From: an uncultured Alphaproteobacteria bacterium | Lineage (GTDB): Bacteria > Pseudomonadota > Alphaproteobacteria > RF32 > CAG-239 | Length of the DNA stretch: 44,812 nucleotides | Direction: 5' to 3' | Assembly (NCBI GenBank): GCA_944391475.1 | Contig: CALXTR010000012.1 | Coordinates: forward strand, 1-44,812 | In this document: positions 8,668 through 17,503 of the stretch, piece after piece | How the letters are laid out: every line of letters starts with the position of its first letter | Numbering within the stretch: the stretch's first letter is position 1 | Made by a program: the position numbers and the translations under genes | The notes under the pieces: model-generated | What the model saw: only the letters and a program-made list of their open reading frames with translations | What the model was told of the DNA's origin: nothing | The model's database searches: none

Positions 8668-9714
8668 TTGAAAAAAATTTGGCTCATACTTCCACTCCTG
8701 ATGTGGCTTGCGCTTCCGGTGCAGGCGGCGGGTATTTATGAAACCGATGTGGTGGTTGATGTGGTGGACAAAGATGCTGCTAAAGCGCGCGAAAAAGCTA
8801 TGGTGGCAGCTAATCGTCAGGCCCTGATTAATTTACTTAAAAAAATTACCACTGCTGATGGGGTGGCGCAGGTTGCGGAGCTAAATGATAATCAAATTCT
8901 CAATTTTGTTAAAGAAGTTTCGATTGTATCGGAAAAGGTGTCCGATGTTCGTTATATGGCGGAGCTTAAGGTCAGTTTTAATGAAGAAATTTTGCGCCGC
9001 TATTTGGTGGAAAAAGGTATTCCTTTTACGGAAAATGGCGGATTTCATGCCTTAGTTATTCCGTTGTTTCATGATGCTCAAAGCGGAAAACTTTTGCTTT
9101 GGGAGCCAGAAAATTTATGGCGTAATGCTTGGGTGAATAACCTTAGCTCTTCGGGATTGGCCGAATTTCAGGTTGTGGAGGCAACCGGAGCTAACCAAGA
9201 AATGCTTAATAGCGGAAATATCTTAGAGTTTGATGGAGCTACTTTGGAGTGGTTGGCAAAAAACTATAAGGCCGATGAGGTGTATATTCTTGATGCGATG
9301 TATGTCTCAGGTGGGGTGCAGGTAAAGATTTTTGCTCCTTCCGGACGCGGGGGAATTGAACAGACAATTATGGTTTCTGGAACCCCAGAGGAAGAAACAC
9401 TGGCAGAAGCGGTTGCAAAAGTGAAAAGTGTTATTTCAGAACGTATTAAGCGTTATAATTTGGCGGAAGACAGTCAAAGATATGAGATGATGGTACTCTA
9501 TGAGTATAAGTCGGTTGCAGATTGGTTAAGATTGCTTAAAGAACTCAACAAAGCTCCTTATGTGAAGTCGGTGAAGGAAGATGCTATTGGGGCCGGACGG
9601 GTGCAGTTTAGAATGGAATATGCCGGTAGTTTGAACCGTTTGGAACAAGTGCTGAGTAGTCGAGGCTTGAGCCTGACTGCTTATGATGGTTTTTATGTGA
9701 TTGCTAAAAAATAG
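8668..9714 (+). CDS. DUF2066 exported protein (TTG start)
   Basis: 348 aa. The frame is open far upstream inside ndk, but the natural start is TTG at 8668: AGGAG at 8656-8660 lies 7 nt before it, and starting there gives a clean signal peptide (MKKIWLILPLLMWLALPVQA, cleavage before AGIYET). An internal ATG would destroy that signal. The mature part begins with IYETDVVVDVVDKDAAKAREKA, the typical DUF2066 opening, followed by a long alpha/beta domain. Function is unknown; it is presumably periplasmic. It is 10 bp after ndk and 11 bp before the AI-2E permease, an association also seen in other alphaproteobacteria. Confidence 0.85.
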   Translation: MKKIWLILPLLMWLALPVQAAGIYETDVVVDVVDKDAAKAREKAMVAANRQALINLLKKITTADGVAQVAELNDNQILNFVKEVSIVSEKVSDVRYMAELKVSFNEEILRRYLVEKGIPFTENGGFHALVIPLFHDAQSGKLLLWEPENLWRNAWVNNLSSSGLAEFQVVEATGANQEMLNSGNILEFDGATLEWLAKNYKADEVYILDAMYVSGGVQVKIFAPSGRGGIEQTIMVSGTPEEETLAEAVAKVKSVISERIKRYNLAEDSQRYEMMVLYEYKSVADWLRLLKELNKAPYVKSVKEDAIGAGRVQFRMEYAGSLNRLEQVLSSRGLSLTAYDGFYVIAKK

Positions 9715-9725
9715 GATTAAAAAAG

Positions 9726-10793
9726 ATGGCCATTTATAAAAGAACGAATCGTAACTGGGTTTTCTGGCTGACGATGTTGGCAATTTTTTGTTTGCTGTTT
9801 TATGTTTTGCGTTCAGTGTTGTTACCGTTTGTGGCCGGAATTATTATCGGATATTTGTTGGATCCATTTACAACCAAACTCCAAAAAGTCGGGGTGAAAA
9901 ATCGGACATTGGCGACAGTTTTGGTTATGTTGTTGTGCTTTATCATTTTGTTGCCCTCTCTAGGGTTGCTGATTGGCATGATTGATGAGCAAATTGGACG
10001 TTTCTTGGGGGCAGTGCCTGAATATGCGGCAAATTTTGCTAAACGTGTGGAGCCATTGTTTATTGAGTTGCAAGATAAATTTCCGAGTTTAGATGCTGAT
10101 AAAGTACGGGAATATATCCGCGGAAATTTGGCTAATAGTATGAAATTAGTCGGTTCAGTGGTGAAAAAAGTGGTTAGCGGCGGATTTGCGTTGGTAAACT
10201 TGCTGTCATTACTGCTGATTACTCCGGTGGTGGCTTTTTATATGCTGCGCGATTGGCATAGCTTTTTGGGAAATGTTGATGAATTGTTGCCCGAAAAATA
10301 TAAAGATACTATTCGTAATCTAGCGCACCAAATTGATAGAATTTTGGCCGGTTTTATTCGTGGGCAGCTGAGTGTATGCGTTTTGCTTGGTGCGTTTTAT
10401 GCCGGTGGTTTGTACTTGGTGGGATTGGAACTTGGGGTTTTGGTTGGTTTTATTGCCGGTTTAATCTCGTTTATTCCTTATGTCGGAAGTATATCCGGGT
10501 TTGTGGTTAGTATGGGGATTGCCTTGGCGCAATTTGATACTTGGGGACCAATTGCTCAGGTGGTGGCCGTGTTTATGGTCGGACAGTTTATTGAAGGAAA
10601 TTTCCTTACCCCAAAACTGGTGGGCGAAAATGTTGGTTTGCATCCGGTATGGGTGATGTTTGCGTTACTGGCCGGTGGTGTTTTGCTTGGATTTTTGGGA
10701 TTGATGATTGCAGTACCGGTTGCGGCAATTATCGGAGTGCTTATCAGATATGCCATTGAGCAATATAAGGAAAGCTCACTTTATTTGGAGTGA
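9726..10793 (+). CDS. AI-2E / PerM-family membrane transporter
   Basis: 355 aa with about seven or eight hydrophobic helices: two at the N-terminus (about 13-50), one or two around 57-85, a soluble helical section (about 85-145), and a C-terminal bundle (about 150-350). Family hallmarks are LLPFVAGIIIGYLLDPF, TPVVAFYMLRDW, the RGQLSVCVLLGAFYAGGLYL segment, GFIAGLISFIPYVGS and LVGENVGLHPVWVMFALLAG. The family includes TqsA and PerM; substrate cannot be told from sequence. It is the last gene of the ndk operon, followed by a terminator. Confidence 0.92.
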   Translation: MAIYKRTNRNWVFWLTMLAIFCLLFYVLRSVLLPFVAGIIIGYLLDPFTTKLQKVGVKNRTLATVLVMLLCFIILLPSLGLLIGMIDEQIGRFLGAVPEYAANFAKRVEPLFIELQDKFPSLDADKVREYIRGNLANSMKLVGSVVKKVVSGGFALVNLLSLLLITPVVAFYMLRDWHSFLGNVDELLPEKYKDTIRNLAHQIDRILAGFIRGQLSVCVLLGAFYAGGLYLVGLELGVLVGFIAGLISFIPYVGSISGFVVSMGIALAQFDTWGPIAQVVAVFMVGQFIEGNFLTPKLVGENVGLHPVWVMFALLAGGVLLGFLGLMIAVPVAAIIGVLIRYAIEQYKESSLYLE

Positions 10794-10811
10794 CGGGTAA
10801 TTTAATTTGAC

Positions 10812-10841
10812 AGGCTTAAGGGAAACTTTAAGCCTTTTTTT
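10812..10841 (+). terminator. Terminator after the ndk operon
   Basis: AGGCTTAA pairs with TTTAAGCCT around a short GGGAAAC-type loop, then seven T. It separates the ndk operon from the cell-wall cluster. Confidence 0.88.
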
Positions 10842-10940
10842 ATCACTACAGATGAGCGGTAAAAATTGGAATTATTAAGCATTATTTTAGAAATAGAGTT
10901 TAGACTAACGCACAAGTATACTTAAGTGGGAAATATTGCA

Positions 10941-12026
10941 ATGTTATATAATCTGTTTTATCCGATTTTAAGCAATGGTGATGGTGGGCAGAGTTGGCTT
11001 GAGGTGCCATATCGTGCCGCAATGGCTTTTTTTGTGGCTTTGTTGTTGGGACTGGTTTGCGGCGGAAAGCTTATTGAGTTTTTACGCCACCATCAGAAAA
11101 AAGGACAGCCTATTCGTGAAGATGGGCCGCAATCGCATCTTTTGACCAAAAAAGGTACTCCGACAATGGGCGGAATCCTTATTTTGGGTACCGCCAGCGT
11201 TGCAACATTGTTGTTGGCAAATTTATGCAATCCAATGGTTTGGGTATGTTTGGCAGTAATGTGGATTTATGGTTTGGTCGGCTTTGCTGATGATTATGTT
11301 AAAGTGACCAAACAAACTGCAAATGCAATGACGGCCAAAATGAAACTATTATTGCAGTTTTCAACCGCCTTGGCTGCAATCTTGATTATTAGTTACTACA
11401 CATCGCCTGAAAATCGGTTTATGCTGACGATACCCTATTTCAAAGATTTGGCCTTAAACTTATGGTGGTTTTATGTGCCATTTGCGATGGTGGTGATTGC
11501 AGGTGCGTCTAACGGGGTTAACCTTAGCGACGGTTTAGACGGATTGGCCGGTGGTTTGCTGGTAGTGGCTTTTGCTTTCTTTGCGGTGATAGCATATATT
11601 TGTGGCGGAGATATGTCCCAATATTTCTATATTCGCGCTTTGCCTAATATGGGTGAGGTGGCCATTGTTTGTGCCGCGGTAGTTGGTGGTTGTGTCGGCT
11701 TTTTGTGGTTTAATGCTCCTCCGGCAAAGGTGTTTATGGGTGATACGGGTTCGTTGGCTTTGGGGGCATTGCTTGGGACTGTTGCGGTGATGCTCAAGCA
11801 AGAAATTTTACTGGCGATTGTCGGTGGTATTTTTGTGCTCGAGGCAATCTCGGTGATGATACAAGTTTTTTGGTATAAGCGGACCGGCAAAAGAGTGTTT
11901 AAAATGGCGCCTATTCATCATCATTTTGAGCAATGCGGTTGGGCAGAAACTACCGTGGTTTTGCGTTTTTTGATTGTGGCATTGGGCTTGGCGATTTTGG
12001 GTTTGTTAGCCTTAATTGGAAAATAG
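10941..12026 (+). CDS. mraY: Phospho-N-acetylmuramoyl-pentapeptide transferase (lipid I synthase)
   Basis: 361 aa, about ten transmembrane helices. It moves phospho-MurNAc-pentapeptide from UDP to undecaprenyl phosphate. Signatures: KKGTPTMGGILI (cytoplasmic loop), GFADDYVKVTK with the paired aspartates, SNGVNLSDGLDGLAGG, FMGDTGSLALGALLG, and the C-terminal MAPIHHHFEQCGWAE. ATG at 10941 (MLYNLFYP, as in other alphaproteobacteria) is preferred to GTG at 10926. It is the first gene of the local dcw segment; murD, normally between mraY and ftsW, is absent. Confidence 0.98.
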   Translation: MLYNLFYPILSNGDGGQSWLEVPYRAAMAFFVALLLGLVCGGKLIEFLRHHQKKGQPIREDGPQSHLLTKKGTPTMGGILILGTASVATLLLANLCNPMVWVCLAVMWIYGLVGFADDYVKVTKQTANAMTAKMKLLLQFSTALAAILIISYYTSPENRFMLTIPYFKDLALNLWWFYVPFAMVVIAGASNGVNLSDGLDGLAGGLLVVAFAFFAVIAYICGGDMSQYFYIRALPNMGEVAIVCAAVVGGCVGFLWFNAPPAKVFMGDTGSLALGALLGTVAVMLKQEILLAIVGGIFVLEAISVMIQVFWYKRTGKRVFKMAPIHHHFEQCGWAETTVVLRFLIVALGLAILGLLALIGK

Positions 12027-12040
12027 TATAGCGAGAGGGA

Positions 12041-13180
12041 GTGGAGTTGTTTACGTTTTCGCGCAATAGTCGGAGTTTGTTGGGAAATTGGTGGTGGACG
12101 GTTGATAAAACTTTGCTGCTGCTAATTGGAATATTGGTTTTTATTGGGGTGTTCCTGAACTTTTCTGCTGGTCCGGCGGTAGCAAATCGTATTGGCGCGG
12201 ATAGTTTCCATTTTGTGAAACGTCAGTTGGTGTTTATACCGCTTGCAGTGGCGTTGATGATTTTTCTCTCGATGCAAAATCTTAAAACTATTCGAAGAAT
12301 TGCGATAGTGGGATATGTGGGTACGATTTTCTTGATGATTTTGACCATGTTTTGGGGTGAAGAAATTAAAGGTGCGACCCGTTGGATACGTATTTTTGGT
12401 TTTTCATTGCAGCCTTCTGAGTTTATCAAGCCGACTTTTGCGGTAGTGGCAGCTTGGTTATTTGATGGCCAAAAGCGTTATCAGGATTTTCCGGGAAATT
12501 TACTCTCAATGAGTTTGTATGCGTTTACGGTAACATTGTTATTGTTACAGCCGGATGTCGGAATGACTATTGTGGTGTCGGTAATTTGGTTGTTTGAGTT
12601 CTTTTTGGCGGGATTGTCGATGAAGTTTATTGCCGTACTCGGCGTGGCCTTTATTGGTATGATTGTGATGGCATATTTTACATTTGACCATGTGCACAGT
12701 CGTGTTGACCAATTTTTGGCATCTGGCGGGGAACTCAGCTATCAGGTAAGAAAATCAATGGAGGCTTTCCAAAACGGAAGTCTGTTTGGAATGGGGCCTG
12801 GTGAAGGGGTGGTTAAACTAAATATTCCTGATGCGCATACGGATTTTATTTTTGCAGTGGCTGCGGAAGAATATGGTATGTTTTTATGCCTTTTGATTGT
12901 GGGGGTGTTTGCGGTTATTGTTATTCGTTCGATGCTGATTTCACTTAAAGATAATAATTTATTTATTATTCTTTCGACTGCTGCACTTAGTGCATCTTTT
13001 GGTTTTCAGGGAATTATCAATATGGCGTCAACACTACATTTGATGCCGACTAAAGGTATGACTTTGCCGTTTATTTCTTATGGCGGTTCTTCTTTGCTGG
13101 CAACTGCTCTTGGAATGGGAATGTTGTTGGCGATTACGCGTAAAAACGTTCATGCGGAGGATAAAGATGAAACATATTAA
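12041..13180 (+). CDS. ftsW: FtsW, SEDS septal peptidoglycan glycosyltransferase
   Basis: 379 aa, about ten membrane helices. FtsW polymerises lipid II at the septum together with a class B PBP. Alphaproteobacterial features: opening with NSRSLLGNWWWTVDKTLL, ATRWIRIFGFSLQPSEFIKP, LLLQPDVGMT, FGMGPGEGVVKLNIPDAHTD, and the ending PFISYGGSSLLATALGMGMLL. The start is GTG at 12041, immediately after GAGAGGGA; TTG at 12047 is an alternative with better spacing. The 3' end overlaps the start of murG by 14 bp, so the two are translationally coupled. Confidence 0.96.
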   Translation: MELFTFSRNSRSLLGNWWWTVDKTLLLLIGILVFIGVFLNFSAGPAVANRIGADSFHFVKRQLVFIPLAVALMIFLSMQNLKTIRRIAIVGYVGTIFLMILTMFWGEEIKGATRWIRIFGFSLQPSEFIKPTFAVVAAWLFDGQKRYQDFPGNLLSMSLYAFTVTLLLLQPDVGMTIVVSVIWLFEFFLAGLSMKFIAVLGVAFIGMIVMAYFTFDHVHSRVDQFLASGGELSYQVRKSMEAFQNGSLFGMGPGEGVVKLNIPDAHTDFIFAVAAEEYGMFLCLLIVGVFAVIVIRSMLISLKDNNLFIILSTAALSASFGFQGIINMASTLHLMPTKGMTLPFISYGGSSLLATALGMGMLLAITRKNVHAEDKDETY

Positions 13181-14285
13181 GAAAAAAGAGAAACCTTTAA
13201 TTGTGCTTACGGCTGGTGGAACCGGCGGTCATGTTTATCCAGCGGAGGCTTTGGCTGAAGAATTGTCAAAGCGAGGATTTCGCTTGGCGCTGATTACGGA
13301 TAAACGCGGCAAAAATAATTATAAAGGGCGGTTGGGGGAAATCCCGAATTATGCAGTATATGCCGGTGCGTTGGTTGGAAAATCGCGCTGGTTTAAAATC
13401 AAAAGTTTATTTAAGACCTGTGTGGGAATTGTGCAGGCTGGTATATTTATGCTCAAAAACAAACCGGCTTGTGTGGTCGGGTTTGGAGGATATGCTTCTT
13501 TTCCGGCGTCTATGGCGGCAATTTTGCTCGGACGCGATTTGGTTATCCATGAACAAAATGCGGTGATGAGCCGTACTAACCGCTTCTTGGCGAAATATGC
13601 CGAACTAACCGCGCAGAGTTTTAAGAATGCCAAATTTGCTCCGCAGTCGAGCAAACAAGTGGTGACGGGAATGCCGGTGCGGCAATCAATTGTAAAACTG
13701 GCAGAAGGAAAGTATCCGGAACGAACCGCTGCGCAAAAATTCCAACTGATGATTTTGGGTGGAAGTCAGGGGGCAAAAGTGTTTGCCGAAGTTGTACCGC
13801 AAGCAATTGCTGCATTATCTGAAAGTCAGCAAAAGAAGTTGCGTGTTTTTCAACAAAGCAGAGCTGATGATGTGGAAGCACTCAAGAAAGCTTATGCCAA
13901 GACCAAAGCAGAAGTGGAAGTGTCGCATTTCTTTGGAAATATGGATGAGCTATATGCCAATACGCATTTGATAATTTCTCGTGCCGGAGCTTCTTCGGTG
14001 TCAGAAATTGCGGTGGCGGGGGTGCCCTCGATTTTGGTGCCGTTACCGATTGCAGCAGATGATCATCAAACCTACAATGCGGCTGAGCTTAGCAAAGCGG
14101 GGGCAGCGATTGTAATCAAACAAAAAGAATTTACGATAGAGAAAGTTCAACAACTTCTGGAAGAGTTGATGAAAAATCCTCAAGAGCTCAAAAAAATGTC
14201 AGATAAAGCACGTAAGGTCGGAATTAAAAATGCGGCTGAGCGGTTGGCTGATGCACTTGAAAAACAAATTAGTAATAAGTGGTGA
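13167..14285 (+). CDS. murG: MurG, UDP-GlcNAc:lipid I N-acetylglucosamine transferase
   Basis: 372 aa peripheral GT28 enzyme that makes lipid II at the cytoplasmic face. LTAGGTGGHVYPAEALAEEL near residue 14 is the glycine-rich lipid-binding loop; GFGGYASFPASMAA, HEQNAVMSRTNR, MILGGSQGA, the helix after HFFGNMDELYANTHLIISRA, and SVSEIAVAGVPSILVPLP with the DDHQTYNA segment follow in the right order. The ATG at 13167 inside the ftsW 3' end has GGAGG six bases upstream. murC, which often follows murG, is missing; murB follows directly. Confidence 0.98.
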   Translation: MKHIKKKEKPLIVLTAGGTGGHVYPAEALAEELSKRGFRLALITDKRGKNNYKGRLGEIPNYAVYAGALVGKSRWFKIKSLFKTCVGIVQAGIFMLKNKPACVVGFGGYASFPASMAAILLGRDLVIHEQNAVMSRTNRFLAKYAELTAQSFKNAKFAPQSSKQVVTGMPVRQSIVKLAEGKYPERTAAQKFQLMILGGSQGAKVFAEVVPQAIAALSESQQKKLRVFQQSRADDVEALKKAYAKTKAEVEVSHFFGNMDELYANTHLIISRAGASSVSEIAVAGVPSILVPLPIAADDHQTYNAAELSKAGAAIVIKQKEFTIEKVQQLLEELMKNPQELKKMSDKARKVGIKNAAERLADALEKQISNKW

Positions 14286-14310
14286 GCAATTTATACTCCA
14301 GGAGGGAACA

Positions 14311-15243
14311 ATGTTTGGAAAGTCGCAGAAATGGTTTAAGGATAATTTAGTGGAGATTTTACCTAAAGTTCGTGGAACGTATAAGCAAAATGTTCCGATG
14401 TCAAAATACACCTGGTTTGGGGTTGGCGGACCCGCTGAGGTGATGTTTAGTCCTTATGATGAAGACGATTTGGCATTGTTTTTGAAGACCAAAGCTTATA
14501 ATTTGCCAATTTGCGTTGTTGGTGGCGGTTCAAACCTATTAGTACGCGATGGGGGAATTCCCGGAGTAGTTATCAAGCTGGATAGTAAGTATTTTCGACA
14601 AGTCAAAGTCAATGAGGATAAAAGCATAACCTGCTTTGCCGGGGTTAAAAATGTGGAACTAAAAAAACTGATGCTCGATAATGAACGTGGCGGATTGGAA
14701 TTTTTGTGTTCTATTCCCGGTGTTATCGGTGGGTCGGTGAAGACTAATGCAGGTTGTTTCGGGCGGGCGGTAAAAGATGTAATTTTATCGGCAACAATTG
14801 TTGATGGTAATGGTGAAAAAGCCACTGTCGGGGTGGAAGATTTGATGCTCTCATATCGGAGCAGCTTTTTTCCTGATGATTGGATTATTACTTCTATCAC
14901 TTTTAAGACAGAGCCTTCAACTTGCGAACAAATCAGAAAAATTTTGGAAGAACAAAAACAATATCGAATGCAGAGCCAACCTTATAATGAGCGTACTGCC
15001 GGTTCGACTTTCAAGAATCCGGAAGGCCTAAAAGCTTGGGAGTTGATTAAAAAAGCAGGTTGTTCGGGGTTGAGTGTGAATGGGGCAAAAGTTTCTGAAA
15101 AACACTGCAATTTTTTGATTAATACCGGAAATGCTACGGCACACGATTTGGAAACACTCGGTGAAACAATAGTGGCAAGAGTAAAAGACACAACTTCCAT
15201 TACTTTGGAATGGGAAGTTAAAAGAATGGGAATTGCAAAGTAA
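14311..15243 (+). CDS. murB: UDP-N-acetylenolpyruvoylglucosamine reductase
   Basis: 310 aa FAD/NADPH enzyme that reduces UDP-GlcNAc-enolpyruvate to UDP-MurNAc. TWFGVGGPAEVMF (34-46) and VVGGGSNLLVRDGG (69-82) form the FAD site, and IPGVIGGSVKTNAG (135-148) is conserved. The catalytic pair is visible as Ser232 in AGSTFKNP and Glu302 in LEWEVKRMG. It is the type II form, without the extra loop of the E. coli enzyme. The frame is open upstream into murG, but ATG at 14311 has CCAGGAGGG at good spacing. Confidence 0.98.
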   Translation: MFGKSQKWFKDNLVEILPKVRGTYKQNVPMSKYTWFGVGGPAEVMFSPYDEDDLALFLKTKAYNLPICVVGGGSNLLVRDGGIPGVVIKLDSKYFRQVKVNEDKSITCFAGVKNVELKKLMLDNERGGLEFLCSIPGVIGGSVKTNAGCFGRAVKDVILSATIVDGNGEKATVGVEDLMLSYRSSFFPDDWIITSITFKTEPSTCEQIRKILEEQKQYRMQSQPYNERTAGSTFKNPEGLKAWELIKKAGCSGLSVNGAKVSEKHCNFLINTGNATAHDLETLGETIVARVKDTTSITLEWEVKRMGIAK

Positions 15244-15246
15244 ATT

Positions 15247-16134
15247 ATGGCAGAAACTCCGGAAATCAAACCAGAAGAACAGACACCTAAGCCGCTTAAT
15301 ATGGCGGATAATAAGGTCTATTTGCCAAGGCAATGGCCGCAACGTTTGCTTGGGAGTTTGTTTGTATTGGCTTTGATTGTGGCTGCAGCATCGGTTACTG
15401 TTACCATTAAGGAGAGTTTGGTCACCAAGCAGTTTGAATCTTGGCAGCAAGATTTTTATGAACTTACCGATAAATTGGGGTTTACGGTTGACGAGATTGT
15501 GGTGCAAGGTCGCAGACGGACAGATAAACAGGAACTTATGAACGCAATTGCGGTTTCGCGTGAGGATAATATTTTTGAGGTGGATGTATATGCCTTACAA
15601 CAGCGCTTGGAACAGTTGCCTTGGGTGCGTAAAGCTGCAGTTAAAAAAACTTTTTTGCCTAATGTTATAAATATAACTCTCCAAGAAAAAAAAGTGCAGT
15701 CTTTGTGGCAGATTTCGGAGAAATTTCATCCGATTGATGAAGACGGAAAAGTGATTGAGGCTGATTATGTCCCAGATAAACCCTTGTTGCTGATTGTGGG
15801 GGCAGGGGCACCGGAAAACATCAATAGTTTATTAAAAATCATTCAGCAAGATAAAGGAATTTATCAACGGGTTAAGGTGGCAAACTTTATTTCCAAACGG
15901 CGCTGGAATTTGGTCCTTGATGATGTTAGAGACGGCATTACTATTAAGCTGCCGGAAGATGATGTGGAAAAAGCATGGAAAAAATTGATAAAATTAAACA
16001 CAACAAAGGGCATTCTTAAACGTAAATTAACTATCCTGGATTTAAGATTTAAGGGAAAAATAGGTATCAAATTGCGTAAAACTCCCGGAAATCCAGATAT
16101 GATGCTCAATAACGGGCGGGAGCGCAATACCTAA
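15247..16134 (+). CDS. ftsQ: FtsQ, divisome assembly protein
   Basis: 295 aa bitopic protein: proline/glutamate-rich cytoplasmic tail (1-32), one membrane helix (about 35-56, LGSLFVLALIVAAASV), then a POTRA domain (about 77-147, LGFTVDEIVVQGRRRTDKQE to VINITLQEKK) and the beta domain (about 150-270). FtsQ links early FtsA/FtsZ-based proteins to the septal synthase. It begins 3 bp after the murB stop with no strong ribosome binding site, suggesting coupling to murB. The ddl gene that often precedes ftsQ is not here but at 22177. Confidence 0.92.
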   Translation: MAETPEIKPEEQTPKPLNMADNKVYLPRQWPQRLLGSLFVLALIVAAASVTVTIKESLVTKQFESWQQDFYELTDKLGFTVDEIVVQGRRRTDKQELMNAIAVSREDNIFEVDVYALQQRLEQLPWVRKAAVKKTFLPNVINITLQEKKVQSLWQISEKFHPIDEDGKVIEADYVPDKPLLLIVGAGAPENINSLLKIIQQDKGIYQRVKVANFISKRRWNLVLDDVRDGITIKLPEDDVEKAWKKLIKLNTTKGILKRKLTILDLRFKGKIGIKLRKTPGNPDMMLNNGRERNT

Positions 16135-16168
16135 AAATTGGAATGAATATATTTTTGGGGGGATTAGC

Positions 16169-17422
16169 GTGACGCATTCTTTTAACAGACTGACGACTTT
16201 TGCAGCTTTGGATATCGGCTCATCTAAAGTTTGTTGCGTGATTGCAAAAATTAGCCGTGATGGCAGAATTAATATTGCCGGATATGGCTACAATGCCTCC
16301 AAGGGAATTAAAAACGGAATTATCACCGATATCGGGCAAGCTACGCTTTCGGTTTGTAATGCGGTGGAAACTGCTGAGCAAATGGCAAACGAGCGAATCA
16401 GCAAAATCATTGTAAATGTCTCGGGTGATAAAATTCGCAGTACAATTAAAGATGCGACGATTACCCTAAATAAAAACCGCCCGATTAGCGAATCGGATAT
16501 CAATAAAGTTATTGAAAAAGGTATTAACAAAATCAATGTGGAAGGTTGCGAGCTTATCCACTGCCTGCCGACCAATTATCGGCTCAATTTTGGTGAGGAA
16601 ATTAAAGACCCACGTAACATCTTTGGTGAGAACTTATCTGTTGATATTATGCTTGGGTTAGTTCCTGATATCATTTATCGCAATTTATCGACCGTGATTG
16701 AAAATGCTCATCTGGAGATTGTGGGTAAGGCTTTTTCGGCTTATGCTTCGGGTTTGGCTTGCTTGGTTGATGATGAAAAAGAAATTGGTGCAACGGTGAT
16801 TGATATTGGTGGTGGAGTGACCAGTATTGCCAGCTTTAAGCATGGGTATCCGGTCTATTTCTCCTCTATTCCGGTTGGCGGCAATAATGTTACCAATGAT
16901 ATCGCTTTTGGGTTGACTACTTCTTTTGCGCATGCGGAGCGGCTGAAAACTCTGCATGGTTGTGCTTTCCTGACCCGCAAAGACAGCGAAGAAACCATTA
17001 ATGTTTATCCGGTGGGTGAGGAAGATGATAGCAGCATCAAGCAAATTACTAAGGCTGAACTTATCAGCATTATCACACCCAGAATTGAAGAAATTTTTGA
17101 GCTGGTTAATCAGAAACTTGATGAACAAGGTTTGCGTGATATATCCAGCCATCGAGTAGTTTTAACCGGGGGTGGTAGCCAGCTCTCGGGGATTAGAGAA
17201 GTGGCAACCATGGTTTTGGACAAGCAAGTGCGCATCGGTCGCCCCAAAAATGTGAGCAATTTGCCGGAGCTGCTTTATAATCCGGCTTATTCTACCTGCA
17301 TTGGGTTATTGTTATTTGCTCTTAACTACACCGAACGCAAGCCCAATAAAATTGTTAACAAACCAACCGGAAATTCCGGTGGGTTCGGAAAAATTTTGGG
17401 GTGGATAAAACAAAATTTTTAA
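16169..17422 (+). CDS. ftsA: FtsA, actin-like anchor of FtsZ
   Basis: 417 aa. Actin-fold ATPase that tethers FtsZ to the membrane. Visible: phosphate-1 loop FAALDIGSSKVCC, the 1C domain around GIKNGIITDIGQA, phosphate-2 VIDIGGGVTSIA, adenosine motif RVVLTGGGSQLSG, and the amphipathic membrane-targeting tail GFGKILGWIKQNF at the very C-terminus. The start is GTG at 16169, preceded by GGGGGGA. It follows ftsQ by 34 bp and precedes ftsZ by 81 bp. Confidence 0.97.
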   Translation: MTHSFNRLTTFAALDIGSSKVCCVIAKISRDGRINIAGYGYNASKGIKNGIITDIGQATLSVCNAVETAEQMANERISKIIVNVSGDKIRSTIKDATITLNKNRPISESDINKVIEKGINKINVEGCELIHCLPTNYRLNFGEEIKDPRNIFGENLSVDIMLGLVPDIIYRNLSTVIENAHLEIVGKAFSAYASGLACLVDDEKEIGATVIDIGGGVTSIASFKHGYPVYFSSIPVGGNNVTNDIAFGLTTSFAHAERLKTLHGCAFLTRKDSEETINVYPVGEEDDSSIKQITKAELISIITPRIEEIFELVNQKLDEQGLRDISSHRVVLTGGGSQLSGIREVATMVLDKQVRIGRPKNVSNLPELLYNPAYSTCIGLLLFALNYTERKPNKIVNKPTGNSGGFGKILGWIKQNF

Positions 17423-17503
17423 GCGTGGTTACTAAATCTTAATTTATTGCGCGATATGATACAAACTAAATAGAAAGAATCTAATTTTGGAGTCAGAAAT
17501 ACC

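Noticed and set aside
10812..10841. CtrA-like TTAA pair before mraY
   Set aside because: Spacing is 8 rather than 7 bases and the sequence is the stem of a rho-independent terminator.
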